64,000 nt of DNA, from positions 310,001 through 374,000 of the forward strand of contig JAHQIY010000014.1 of the NCBI GenBank assembly GCA_019054805.1, read 5' to 3'. The DNA is from Brachionus manjavacas (taxonomy: Eukaryota > Rotifera > Eurotatoria > Ploima > Brachionidae). The position numbers and the translations under genes are program-made. The notes beneath the pieces are model-generated. The model searched no databases. It was not told the DNA's origin and saw only the letters and a list, made by a program, of their open reading frames with translations. Shown here piece after piece: positions 42,635-55,200 of the stretch (within the stretch, counting starts at the first letter, position 1; each line of letters starts with the position of its first letter).

Positions 42635-43489
42635 TCAATTTTTATTCAAAAATTCTAATCTTCTTCTCCTGATCTCTTCAGCTTGGTTAAGATTATTTGA
42701 AGTCGATGGGGAAGATTCATCTAGCACTTCTTGATTACTGTTCGCTTGCAGGCTTAATTCAATAGCTCTTTTAAGTTCACTATCTTCTTCGTTAGCTAAA
42801 CTTGGATACAGCTTTTCATGTGAATCATAATCATTCTCCTGAAGACTCATTTTGATAGCCTGTTTTAACTCGTCATCATCAAAACCAGTATTTTCATTTA
42901 ATTGACTACCTTTTTTTATTTCTTCTTTAACTGTATTTTGATTCCTTAGAATTTCCTTAGTGTCCAAATTGACTTCGTTCAAAATCTGATCCGCTTGGCA
43001 GTTTGGCAAGTCACCGTCAACGATGAATATCGAATAGCCTTCATGTTCCAATTGTTTTAGCAAAACAGTCAAATAAGTGTCTGATATTAATTCTGGCTTT
43101 TTGAACATTGAGTTTAGATTGAACCAATATTTGCCAATCTTTCGAATGGTGTACCAATGTTGTTTATAGTTACATATGTAGGCTTTTAACTCTGTTGGGT
43201 TTTGGCGAGCCAAGCAAGCTAATTGATTTGAACTCTTGAATGGAACGAGCTCTAAGCTCCACATTTTCAAAGCCTCTTGAATCACTTGGATACTAAAAAA
43301 GCCGGTGTCGTCATAATTTGATGACTCATTTGTGGAAAAGTCAGTCATGTAATCTCGTTCGATTTGGTCAAGTTCGCGAGCTATGTTGGCTAGATCAATG
43401 GCTGAATAGTAATCGCCTTGTAGGAGAGAGTTTAGACAGTGCTGTGCACATAAGAGGCCATCTTGGGTCTCATGATGAATTAACTCCAT
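42635..43489 (-). CDS. ATXN3: Ataxin-3-like deubiquitinase (Josephin + UIMs)
   Basis: 284 residues, single exon. The Josephin domain covers residues about 1-175 with the catalytic triad in context: Cys14 in QDGLLCAQHCLN, the His in YKQHWYTIR and the Asn in KYWFNLNS. Two ubiquitin-interacting motifs follow: DELKQAIKMSLQE and SELKRAIELSLQ. There is no polyglutamine tract, unlike the human protein; the C-terminus ends in a basic AEEIRRRRLEFLNKN. Ataxin-3 edits Lys48/Lys63 ubiquitin chains and works with VCP/p97 in protein quality control; the RRRR stretch resembles its VCP-binding region, though here it is at the end of the protein. Confidence 0.94.
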   Translation of the reverse strand: MELIHHETQDGLLCAQHCLNSLLQGDYYSAIDLANIARELDQIERDYMTDFSTNESSNYDDTGFFSIQVIQEALKMWSLELVPFKSSNQLACLARQNPTELKAYICNYKQHWYTIRKIGKYWFNLNSMFKKPELISDTYLTVLLKQLEHEGYSIFIVDGDLPNCQADQILNEVNLDTKEILRNQNTVKEEIKKGSQLNENTGFDDDELKQAIKMSLQENDYDSHEKLYPSLANEEDSELKRAIELSLQANSNQEVLDESSPSTSNNLNQAEEIRRRRLEFLNKN

Positions 43490-44294
43490 TTTCTATCAAA
43501 ATATTTATTTTGAAATATTTTTCATAATTTTGAAAAGTTTACTTTAAAATTTTAAAACTAAAGTTAAGAATAAATTGTCTTTTTAATTTAATTCATATCT
43601 AACGCTTAAATTTCAATTTTGAGTGATAATACTAATGATGGAATTAAGAATGAAAAATATCTGTTTTAAATTTTTTTGTTTTATTTTAAAAAATTTCTTA
43701 TTATTAAAATAGCAAAAATACATATATTTTAAAATATATTTAATATTTAGATTAAATTAGTGAATGTTTTCTATCAAAAGATTGGAGACATGAATGATTG
43801 AAGCTTTTTTAAATTGTTTTGTGTTGTTGTTTTCCTAGTTAGTCTTTTTGGAAATTGTTTTCTTGGAAGTATTTTTGGTCTAATGAATAATAAAATTGTT
43901 TTCGCTTATTTAGTTGGTGTGGTGATAATTGTGGTTTTCAGAAGTGGTTGTAGTATAATTTATAGTTTCAATAGAATTTGTGATAGAAAAAATTACATTT
44001 TTAACAAAATAAAGTGAATTTAAAAATAAAATAATTTTTTTAAATTTCTTAATTAAGCCATCAATGGGCAATTCTTCATTCTTGCATTTGGTACGATAAA
44101 TAAAATAAATTTTATTAACTATATTATTATTCAACTGATATTTATATCTTTTATTTTCATATCATATATTTCATAAATCCTCTTTTGGCTTTTAGTCCTA
44201 CCAACATTGAGAAATACCTTAACAGTTACCTTAATAGTTTGGACTCATCGAAATCCTAGTTCAAAGGAATTTTCGATTCCATTATCAGTAATTT
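43490..44294. other. Intergenic region, no supported gene
   Basis: Short open frames on both strands near 43810-44130 overlap and have no recognisable domain. I treat them as chance. Confidence 0.4.
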
Positions 44295-45765
44295 TCATTT
44301 AGTCATTTTCAGAGGGACTTTTAACAGAAAGATGGAAAATTGCTAATGTTACCCCTTTACACAAAGGAGGGTCTGAAGTCAAAGCCAAAAATTACAGGCC
44401 AGCCTTGCTTACGTATATTGTGGGCAAGTTGATGGAAAAAATTATCAGAAACGAGATTATGACCCTTCTGTTTGAAAACAAGTTAGTAAGTAGTAAGCAA
44501 CATGGTTTTATGCCTAAGAGATCTTGCACTACAAACCTGTTGGAGTTTTTAGACAGGGTAACTTTTGAGATTGATAGTGGTAATTTGGTAGACGTGATCT
44601 ACACTGATTATTCCAAAGCCTTTGACAAAGTTTCTCAACAGAAATTATCAATCAAATTGAGCTCAAATGGTTTTGTTCGTAAGACTTTAGAATGGATAAA
44701 AAGCTTTTAAATTGGAAGAAAACAGCGGGTTGTACTTGGTGATGTCGTTTCTGAGTGGGAGAATGTAACAAGCGGGGCTCCACAGGGGTCAGTCCTTGGA
44801 CCAATGCTTTTCGTCATATACATAAATGACCTTCTGGAAAATTTTTAAGTCCTTGCCTTTCATATGCTGACGACTTGAAATTGATGGGAATTTTTGATCG
44901 TAACTTAGATAGCTCAGTTAAGCTACAGGAAGATTTGGAGATGTTAAGTGAATGGAGTATAACATGGTCTTCAGAGTTAAATTTGATGAAGGAAGAAGAA
45001 TGTTTACCAAATGTCAAACTCAAATAGAATATATTCACTGGAGTAGACGAATCAACAGAAAGATCTTGACGTGTTTATTACAAATGATCTAAAAATGGAA
45101 CAAGCGATGTTACGCAGCAGCTGCAAAGGCAAATAGCGTTTTGGGTCAAATCAAGAGTTCCTTTTCGTATTTGGACAGAGAGACGATTGTGACACTCTAC
45201 AAGGGGCTGGTTCGCCCTCATCTTGAATACGCAGTCAGTGTCTGATCGCCTTCGTTTAAAATGGACATAAATATTCTTGAGAAGGTTCAGACGAGAGCAA
45301 CTAAATTGGTCAAATCAATTAAAGAGAAACCTTATGAAGAAAGACTTCGAGATATGGATCTGATTAGTTTAGAGGAACGCCGATTAAGAGGTGACTTGAT
45401 ACAAATGTATAAGATTGTGTACAAGGTTGAAAATATAAAATTGGTAAATGATGTAAATTATGCTAAAAGTTTATCTCTAAACTTAAGAATATAAAATGAT
45501 AAAAAATTTTTTAGGGAAATTAACAAAAGAGGACGGTATCGCCACATTTTCTGAACGAACAGAGTTGTCTAGACATGGAACAGGTTTTCATCAAATGCAG
45601 TAAATGCGATGGCGGTCAATAGTTTTAAGCATTTAAAGACTGGGAAGGTTTTGGAGTGGCTCAAGGAAACGCCAGCAATGGCCCTTACAGGGCTAGGCGC
45701 AATTAAACGCTAGTATAGAAAAATGCTACTACTATTACTATTATTTCAATTTATCTTTTTTAATT
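44295..45765 (+). mobile_element. Non-LTR retrotransposon relic, family 2 (plus strand)
   Basis: Plus-strand RT in several frames: [63 protein letters not shown] and an intact SYADD box near 44860-44880, then EERRLRGDLIQMYKIVY and the C-terminus. The tail at 45720-45750 is a tactact/attatt microsatellite, as in the minus-strand copy at 36870. It is 5'-truncated and frameshifted. Confidence 0.75.
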
Positions 45766-45796
45766 CAATTAGTAAGTTGATCTTGAATTACTTTAA

Positions 45797-46019
45797 CACT
45801 CAAAGGACGGATTTTTTAATACCATTAAGTATTTATACCATTACCTTAATGTATATTTTTTTTTTCAGAAAAAAATCAACTTTTTTTTTTGATAATCAAA
45901 AATTTTTATTAGTTTTTGGTTTGAAAACAATTATTAAAAAGTTGAGGGAATCGATTATTTAGATATTTTTGCAAAACTATGCTAAAAGGGTTTTATAAAA
46001 CCCGACCGTCCTTTGAGTG
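45797..46019. mobile_element. Short MITE with 14-bp perfect TIRs
   Basis: CACTCAAAGGACGG at 45797-45810 is the exact reverse complement of CCGTCCTTTGAGTG at 46006-46019. Near the right end is a perfect 16-base palindrome, GGGTTTTATAAAACCC (about 45988-46003). It is 223 bp long without a real ORF. Target-site duplication is not clear. Confidence 0.65.
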
Positions 46020-46299
46020 TGAAATTTTTCATTATTTTTTTATTTTTAATTTTTGATTTTTATTAAATTATTTTGTCACTCAAAAAAAATTTGAGCCATA
46101 AATAAATGATCTTTTTTTCTTTTAAATAATTATTTTTTCGCTCACAGGATCCATAAGTCGATGGACAAATATCTTATATTGGTACAGGTTCAAAATTCAC
46201 CACCTCGAGAAAACTGATCTCAAATTACTTTCAGCTGCAAGTCTTCTAAATGTAACATTTGTATTACATGAAAAAACCAGCGTTTATACAAAGAAGAGT

Positions 46300-46560
46300 T
46301 CTACATCCCTTAAATTTGAATTTTTTTTAAGTCCAAGTCCGATCTTTTTACCGTTCCAGCTAGTAATTGTAGCAGTCTAGCTAAAGTCAAAGTCACTAAA
46401 ATTAAAGTCCAACTTGGACTCGATTTGAGACTTGTGGCTTTTAAACAACCCTGAACAGAACTTCAATAGTAAAATAAGTTAAAATAAAATGTAAAGGAAA
46501 ATTAAAATAGAAAAATTGAGACAATGAAAGAAGAAATAATAAGGTGGCAATTAAACAAAT
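46300..46560. mobile_element. Mixed transposon debris
   Basis: 46330-46455 is rich in aagtc/gactt words and ends tttaaacaaccctg, resembling a hAT-type terminus like that at 50660-51398. From about 46445 to 46560 the sequence (gaagaaataataaggtggca, then attaaacaa) matches the jockey-like 3' region. Confidence 0.4.
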
Positions 46561-46984
46561 TTAATTTATTTAAATGTTAAATTTATACCAATACTCAAAT
46601 AATCTTGATTTCGGTGTTTTTAATTAAAAAAAATTCAACTTAAATGCTTAGACTGGTTTATTTAAAAATTAATTGTAAAATTTCTTTAGTTAATAAACTT
46701 CATGAGCTTATTTGCATTCAAAACTTAAGACTCTTAAGTCAAGTCAATTGGTTATATTTTTTTTTTTTTTTAAAGTCAAGTCAATTAATTTTCTGATTTT
46801 TAAACTAAAAATTAAATATGATTTTTTATTTTAATCCAAAAAAAGTTTAGTTTTAAAATCAGAAAATTAGCTGACTCGACTAAACTTCACTAAAAAAATG
46901 AAAAAAATTTTTAAGACATTGGCTTTAACTTAAATTTTTCTGACTTAGACTTAAAACTGTGACTTAAAAACAAGTCTGCACAAA

Positions 46985-47330
46985 AGGTTAACTTCTCAGC
47001 ATTTTCCAGAACAGATGGACCCAATGGAAATATACTCGATTATATCATTACTGAATCATCAGAATGGATTTCTCTTGTAAATACTAGAGCACCTCTGGGT
47101 AATGTCAATCAAAGTCATGCTATTGTGGCATTATAAAATCCAAGAATTTGTACCAAAAAGTTTCGAACATATTCACCTTAACTCCCGTTAGGCTGATTAT
47201 GTTGGTATGAATAATGCTTTTTCGAACATTAATTGTAAAGAATGCCATGCTGGTACAAATGTGAAGAAAATGTTCGGGTTTTTTGTTGAAAGTTTTGAGT
47301 CTACTTGTAAAATGTTCGTACCAGTAAAAT
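46985..47330 (+). mobile_element. Retrotransposon AP-endonuclease fragment
   Basis: The plus strand reads FSRTDGPNGNILDYIITESS and then RAPLGNVNQSHAIVAL, the C-terminal endonuclease block of jockey/CR1 elements (usually NILDLVLT ... PLGSSDH). It is followed by frame-broken linker. It lies after, not before, the RT remnant at 44295-45765, so it is a separate insertion or a rearrangement. Confidence 0.55.
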
Positions 47331-48064
47331 AGAAGGCGACTAACAAAGATAGACCTAGTTGACTAAAAGAAGAGAAGAGAGGTTGACAGAAAGAACAAAT
47401 TATGGCTTAAGAGCCGAAACACGAAATTCATGAATAAAAAAAATCGTGTCCGAATATCATATATGATACTACGAAAAGTAAAAATTTCATAGTTGAATGT
47501 AAAATTTTGTTGATGATGATAAACGTCTTTTTTTAAATTTAATTTAATTTAATTTATTCGAAAAATAAAAATACAAAAAATATAAAAATAGTTTTTTTTA
47601 AATAAATAATGGCTAGAGGTCAATTAGATTCGTTTCCAGATGATTAATCCATAAATCTTTGTTTTTCATCTTGAAGATATTACTCAAGATCAAAAAAGAG
47701 ACAATTATTGCCATCGTTTTCAAAGAATTTCATAAAACTCATTTCTTTATTTTTTCTGATTATTCCACAAATAGTTTGCCTAACTTTTGCTTTAGACAGT
47801 GTACCATCCTGTATGTCCTGTGCAAGATTACATGTTTTTAGCTCGTTTCTAATTAAGCTGTTTGTTCTGATGGTTTTCTATTTATTAGTCAAAAAACTAG
47901 ATCTTTTAACAACAGGGTCGATTTCAACTAGACTGTAAAGTGAAGGTGCTGGCTCGTCTCTTGGTCAGTCTTATTGACCTCCTTTGGGTTCAAAAGGATC
48001 ATGGTCACTATAAACACAAATCATCACCATCAATGTTGCGAGCATTCGCTCCTTTGTCAAGCTT

Positions 48065-48543
48065 ATGAAAACTGTTCCAAATTTTGAATTCAAAGATTTA
48101 ACCAAGGAACAACGTTGTGTTATTCATAAAAAATGTGATGAACAAGGTCTTTTCCATTGGACACAAAACAATGTAATTCATATATCAAATTTAGAAGAAG
48201 ATCGTACAGTTTTTGAATCATTTAGGAGTGCAAAATCTATGTGCCTTATGTCAAAAATGAGTGAAAAAATTAATTCAATCAATGATTTAATAATTAATGA
48301 AAAATAAGCAATGTAAAACGGAAGGCTTTAGAGATAGAAAAGGCTTCGTACGAAAATCCAATACCGTCGAAAATAGCATCAACTGCCGTATCTAATGTTT
48401 TGGAAAAGCCGAAAAGTCAAGATAAAATTCAATGTGATTTGTGTAAAGCTGTTGGGAAGATGAAGTTTGTTGAAAATGATTGGGGTCTAAAAATAGATAA
48501 GAGTCGGTGTCATAAAGATAAAAATGTAAAAGGAAAAAAATAA
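48065..48543 (+). pseudogene. Broken unknown ORF with C-terminal Cys pair
   Basis: 48065-48304 reads 79 residues (DLTKEQRCVIHKKCDEQGLF ... KINSINDLIINEK), then after a shift the reading NVKRKALEIEKASYENPIPS ... KIQCDLCKAVGKMKF ... CHKDKNVKGKK runs to a stop at 48543. The CDLC pair and later Cys-His suggest a small zinc-binding tail. No family is recognised. The setting among TE debris suggests a transposon-derived protein. Confidence 0.35.
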
Positions 48544-48604
48544 TATACAATTTTTAATTTTTTTATTAGATAATTGACTTGTTTGTAAATAAAAAAAATA
48601 ATCT

Positions 48605-48715
48605 AATTACGATCACATATTTTTTTATCAATTAAAATTTGTGATCGCGATCTTAACAGCGATCACAAATTAGACTTAAGACCACATGACATTTTTTGTC
48701 CGATCACATATTCGA
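48605..48715. repeat. GATCACA inverted-repeat cluster
   Basis: aatttgtgatcgc and gcgatcacaaatt (about 48638-48673) form a 13-bp stem. cgatcacatatt occurs at about 48610 and again at about 48700 in the same orientation. The motif resembles that at 28976-29076. Confidence 0.45.
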
Positions 48716-49221
48716 CTATTCCCGATATTTTTATCACAAACGTTCGTACTTAAAAAAATAACTCACTGTCTATGTTTCTTAAAAATAAGAAAGAAGAAGA
48801 AAAAAAAAATTAAATGGAATATTTACAAAAATAAAAATAAAAAAGAAGAAATTTTGTTTTATTCTTAATTGTCACTATAATTTAACCAGGGCCAATAAGT
48901 TCAAAAGACGCCATATAGTTGATCAATAAATTACTTGATTTTTAAAAATTTTATTTTTTTTTTAAACTGATCATAAAAGTCCATTTTTTTTATAAATAAG
49001 AAGTAATTATTAAAAAATAAAAAAAAAATCCAAAAGACTCCTAGTCTAGCTCACACTTAATAAAAATATTTTTTCTTTGAAAAACCACCTTCACAAAAGG
49101 AGACGCTGATCCAAGTTGCCATGGTTACACTTAATTTTCAATTTATACAAGATATTAGATTTAAAGTTTCTAACAAAAAAATTAAAAATAAAATCTTTCC
49201 AAACAAAAAATCGATTCCATT
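48716..49221. other. Upstream region of SPAG17
   Basis: AT-rich, no other gene. It contains the expected promoter and 5' UTR of the plus-strand SPAG17 gene; no specific element is recognised. Confidence 0.4.
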
Positions 49222-52200
49222 ATGGGACCAAAGCGTAAAAGTCCTAACCGTTCCAAGAGTCCTAAGAAGGCAGAAAACACCGACTTGTCATTTTTTACTT
49301 CACCTCTAAACGATGTATAAAATAATTAAAAAATTTGAATGTTTTTTTTTAAATTTTAATTTAGGATGAATGGAATGCGACCATTGTAATGATAAATCCA
49401 TCAGACGCCCTCGAAGAGCTCTATTTGGAACAACTTGAAAAAACTGTTCGTGCCGGATGCAGACGCCGGTTCACTTGGTTATCCAAAAAAGACCTAACCG
49501 ATTTGGTTATTGAAGCCACGGGCAAAAAAGGAGCGTCCTCGCCAAAAAAGCCATCCAGTGTCCAAGCTCCTCTGCCGCCCGCTCTCATATCAGCATTGGA
49601 GCAGGCCAAAGCGAGCATAGACAACAAAGAGGAATTACCAGACAGTTTGTTGTGTCAAATACTCAAAGGAAAATTAATTCATATAAAAACAATTGAAAAA
49701 GAAAAAGAAGTAATGCGTCTTGGCACTCAACCCTCAAAAACTGGCACAAAAACGGCCCAGACAGCTAAAAAAGATAAATCGCCAGGACGCAAAAGTCCGT
49801 CTAAAGCCAAAAAAGGCAATGCTGGACCTCTGCCTGAAATAGACAAGCAAAGTCAACTGAAAAAGAAGGAAGAGATTGAAGAAGAAGAAAAATATCTTGA
49901 TGACGAGCCCAAAGACGGTCCCAACCATTACATCATATTATCCGGGTTTTATTCCCCTAATTTCTTCAATCAGCTGGACGATTTCATGATACCGATTGAC
50001 TGTTTGATTAAATTTAAAGCAGCTAATAAAAATTTAATTGAAAATTTCATGCTCGAAATAGAAGAGAGGGAAAGATTGGAGACCAATTTAAAGGCTAATT
50101 TGAAACTAAGTGAGAGTGACAACTCGGAGAGAGTGAATGTGGAGCAGTTGAGCGAAGAGAGAAGAAATTATTTGCAAAAAGTAAAGCTCGAATTGGACAA
50201 ATTTTGGTCCGAAAGTGCCAAATTATTTGACAAGCCTCAAGATAAACTCATACAACACATAGCTAGACTTAAAATAAGTCTTAAACAAGATCCACAAATG
50301 AAAAGTTGGTTTGATTTGGAAACAAGAGTAAGTCAAAGTTTATAGATTTATCTAAAAAGAAAAAAAAAATTCACGAGTATAGCACTTTATATCTCTTTAT
50401 TTAAAAAAAATTAAAAATGAACTGAGGATTTGATTTAGTGTTTTATTAAATTAAATCAAATATAGCGGTATTCTAGGCATTTTTTGGGAAAAAATTAGTA
50501 ACAAAAAATTTTTATCATAAATATTAGGCTTTTTTGCAGAATTAAAGAAATGCTGGAATTACTTTAAGTGTAGTTTTAATTTTACGTGAAAAAAACGTGT
50601 TTTTACTGTAAAAAAAAAGAAATTCTTTATAATAAAATGAAAAATTTGATGCTTAGAGACAGAGTTGGTCAAAAGTCAAACTTTAAAGTCAGAATCGTCA
50701 AAAGTCAAAGTCAAAGTCTGACTTTGACTTGAGTTCAAAATTATTTCAAAGTCAAAGTCTGACTTTGACTTGAGTTCAAAATTATGTCAAAGTCAAAGTC
50801 TGACTTTGACTTGAGTTCAAAATTATTTCAAAGTCAAAGTCTGACTTTGACTTGAGTCTAAAATAATTTCAAAGTCAAAGTCTGACTTTGACTTGAGTTC
50901 AAAATTATTTCAAAGTCAAAGACTTGACTTCAAAATTTTTTTTCTTCTTTTTTTTTTTTTTTTAATTTTTAAATTTAATTTTTTTATTTAAAAAACTATT
51001 TTTTTAATTAAAAATATATTAAATTAACTTAGATTTTTTTTTTTTACTTTTTTCTTGGCAGCCCGTTTATTTTAGAAAAAATAAAAATAAAAATATTTGG
51101 TGGGACTTTTGAAAAAAAAAAAGTCTTGACTTGAACTTTTAAACAACTCTGGTCCAGACTTGACTTCAAAAATAAAATTTAAAGTCAAAGTCCAGACTTG
51201 ACTTCAAAAAAATAAAATTTAAAGTCAAAGTCCAGACTTGACTTCAAAAAAATAAAATTTAAAGTCAAAGTTCGGACTTGACTTCAAAAAAATAAAATTT
51301 AAAGTCAAAGTCCAGACTTGACTTCAAAATGAAAAAAAATTAAAGTCAAAGTCCAGACTTGACTTTGACTTCATGACTTTGACTTTTGACCATCACTGCT
51401 TAGAGATAATTTTTCTCTTAAATTTTATATTTCTTTCAAAGATCTATTAAAAAATAATTTTTAAATTAAAAATAATTGTATAAATGTTAATTTTTAAAGC
51501 TAATGGAATATAATTTGGAAAAAAAATTAATTATTTGACCCCCGATCTTTTATATTTAATGACTTGTCTAATTAACTTTAAAAAAATACCTTGTGGGCTA
51601 ACCTCATATTAGCACTGGAAATTTTAAACATAAATAAAAAAATAATAAATTAACTAAAACCTTTAAGGAATAATATTTAATTGATCAGCAAATTGAAGTT
51701 TCAAATCAAATTTTAAGATCAAAACTATTTAAAATTTTTAAACTTAATTAATCTAATGATTTTGATAATTTAAAAATAATAAAAATAAAAATTACTACTT
51801 AATGGTTTTAATATTATCTCTAATTTATTTAACAAAATCAATCAACAATTTAAAAAATTCAAATTCATATTTTTGTTTTCATTGATTCAAATTATAAAAT
51901 AATTTTATTTTTCTACTTAAACAAATTAAAAATTTAAAATCTTTAAATTTTTTGTATTTAAAAAATTAGAGTAAAATCAATTAAAAACTTTAAACCTATT
52001 TAAGTCTAACAAAAAGGGAAATTTAAAAATCTTTAATTATTATTATTATTATTATTTCAAAAAAATAAACGCCAATATTGGCGATGAAATTAAATTTAAA
52101 AAAATATAAAATAAAGTAAAAAAAATAAGAAAAAAATTGAATAAAATTGGAATATTAATTCCTTTAAAAATCTTTAATATGAAAATAAACAAAACATGCC

Positions 52201-55200
52201 AAATAATTTCGATGAAAATTTTTTTTTCTATTTATTATTAAAATATAATATGACATTTTATATTTTGATCTTTTGATCTTTTGAACTTCAATTTGCCAAT
52301 TTATAAAATATTTCCTAAAAAGAATTATTTTAATTAACTTTGAATAACAAGATAAACTCCATTTCTTTTAGATTAAAAATGAAAGGACTATTTATTCCGA
52401 ATGCAAATTATTTTATTATTAAAATAAAATATTAGTTTAAAATTAAAAAAAATCCAGAATATCAACATAGTTTTTTTAAGATATAAAAAAAATTCAAAAA
52501 ATTCAAAATAAGCATTATAGTTGAATTTTAATAAAAAAATGTGAATAAAAATTTAAGGTGGAAAATAATTTTCTAATGAGAAAAGCATCTAAATAAAATT
52601 TTCAAGTATTTAGCTTAACTAATCAAGAGAAGTCCCCGAATTATTTTATTTAAATAAAATTTTAAAAAAACTCACCATAGAATATTTTCTTAAGAGTGAA
52701 TTCGGCTCAAAAATGTTCAATTTTTTGGCAGAAAAATGCTATTCTTTAGTTGTACAAAAGCGCCAATACGGATTTTATATCAACAATTTAAAATTGTTTG
52801 ACATACCCCCATCAAACAAGATACTATCTTACCCTAGTCAGGAACTGAAGCAAGAAGAAACCCCTACCGAAGCGGAAAAATTATATGACATTCGCTACTA
52901 TAATGATTTAATGGATTCAATACCGGCCGAATATGTCAGCCCAGCTCTAATTCTTTATTCAATGGTTGAACAAGTAGCGTTGACTGAAGAACAGTCTCAA
53001 TCTGGTGAAAATCAGACCGGTGAGCATGGTAATATAAAAAACTTGAGTGAAGATGTTACAAATTATTTTGGAAATGTGATCGAAAATTTAGCTTTGACCG
53101 AAGTCGAAAAACATGTAGGAAAAATATCAGATTGTCACTAAAAATCAGAAAAAGTCAATTTTTATTTTGAATTAAAAAATTATTTAAATATTTAAAAAAA
53201 AATTAATTATTTAGAATAAGAAACAAAAAATTTATTGGATCCAATTTCCGACATTTAGTGACAACTTAAAAGAAATAATTATCTAAATTTTTATTAATAG
53301 AAACTGGTAAATATGCTGCCCGTTCTGCAAAAGAAGGAAGAAAATTTAGAACCAAAAAAGACTTCTAGCATCACTCCGTATCTTGTTAATTATAATGACG
53401 CGATTTCTCAGCGTTTAAAGGGAGTTTTTGAAGATCCAAGTCAAAAAAAGACGAAAAAATTTTCCAAGCTTCCCTTTGATCCATTGCAAGTTGAGTTAGA
53501 AATGTTGTCCAAATCTCTTTTTACTGAATTTACTGGCGTGCCTAATGTACCCAGCAAAATAGCTAGAGAAAGAGCAGCTCGACTCCAGGAACTGCTTCAT
53601 TTTTTGACCTCATCACCTGACATCACCAATGCAGATGTGGATCGAGCTCTAAAGCAATTTGTATTCGAATCTATGAACATAACTGATGTAAACAAAAAAA
53701 GCTTTATAAAAAAAGAAAATCAGGCCTCGGTCATTCCATGGGATGATCCTTATCCGAATATTAGTGAAACTCTGAGCGAAGAACAGCAATTTATGCTCAA
53801 AAGTCTTAATCTTCTAGAAAAAAGAGAATTATCAAATCTAGACTTGAAAAAGAAAAAAGAAAATCGTGTTTCTAGTGCTAGCACTAATCGGTCAATTAAA
53901 TTCCAAGATGAAGTTAGTAGTGACAACAATAAGGACTTCTCGCCGCCATCGAGTATTCTCAAATCTCGGCCATCAACAAAACTATCAGGTAAATTAATGA
54001 ATTAAAAATTTCAGTTAAAAATATTTAAAATTTATCAAAATACGAAAGACATATTATTATCTAGGTCTAACTCGATCGAATTTGGTAAAAAGAATATCCT
54101 TCAGTTCTCCCAAATCCCTTACAGTCCATTTATAATTTCCCTCTAAAGCTAAACTATTTAGTAAACTAAAAGCACCAAATTTTTCTGATTCTCATGTTAT
54201 TTTTATCATTTATTTTCCAATTCCATTTATTTCTTATCTAAATAGTTATTTAACTATTATTTTTGTCTCTCATCCTTTCATTGATAAATGAAAAATAACT
54301 TACTTCAAATTTAAAATATTTTAAAACTGTTTTCATTATTTTTTTTATTTTTTTATTAATAAATAAGTTAATCTTAGAAAATACTTATTCTTTTTAATAG
54401 TTAGAATTAAAATTAGGATTGAATTCAGTCTAATTTTAATTATTATTTGGTAAAAATAATCTGCATTGTAACTTAGCCTAACCAGGTGATCTACTTTGTA
54501 AAAATTTTTAATTTAACCAAATTTGGGTCTTGTCGACTTAGTGAACAATGATGTCCACCAAAGCCATATTCATTTAAAATTCATTAATTATCCAGTTTTT
54601 AAGGTTTCAAGGTTAATCAACAGACTAGTGCCCTTATCTATTGAATAGACTGATTAACTCTTCATTTATTTCAATTAAAATATATAATTCATTAAAATAC
54701 AATATATCAAAATGTTTTATATAAAAAGATTATTATAAAAAAAAAGAAAAATTTAATTAATTTAATTTATTGATTTGTAAAAGTTTTTGTAAACCAAATT
54801 AAATTTATCAAAAATTTTAATTGATTTAAGAAAGATAATATTTATATTATTATAAATAGATGTTTTGAAATGATTGAAGGATAAACATAGACGATCAATA
54901 ACAAAATTATTAATTAATTTTGGAAAAAAATCATAAAAAGTTAGCTCTCCAAACTTTGTTTTTGTTTTTGGTACAATTAAATTATTTTTGTTTCTTAAAT
55001 TGTATTTAAGGTTTCTTATTTTATTTTATTTTAAACTTTCTTTTAATAAAATAGGACCATTGTCCAGTTTAAATATTTTAAAAGCAAAGTTTAGGAGTCT
55101 AGATAAAAATCTGTGTTGGAACCCACATAATCCATATTTCTCAAGAAAGTTATTTATATCGTCATGTTCAAAATTTGAAAAGTCAAATTTAAACAGTTTA

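Noticed and set aside
43814-44134. Hydrophobic plus-strand frame and overlapping minus-strand frame
   Set aside because: They overlap each other, lie in AT-rich intergenic sequence and show no domain or signal that separates them from chance.
45723-45962. Leu-rich frame of 79 codons
   Set aside because: It arises from the microsatellite tail of a retrotransposon and the following MITE.
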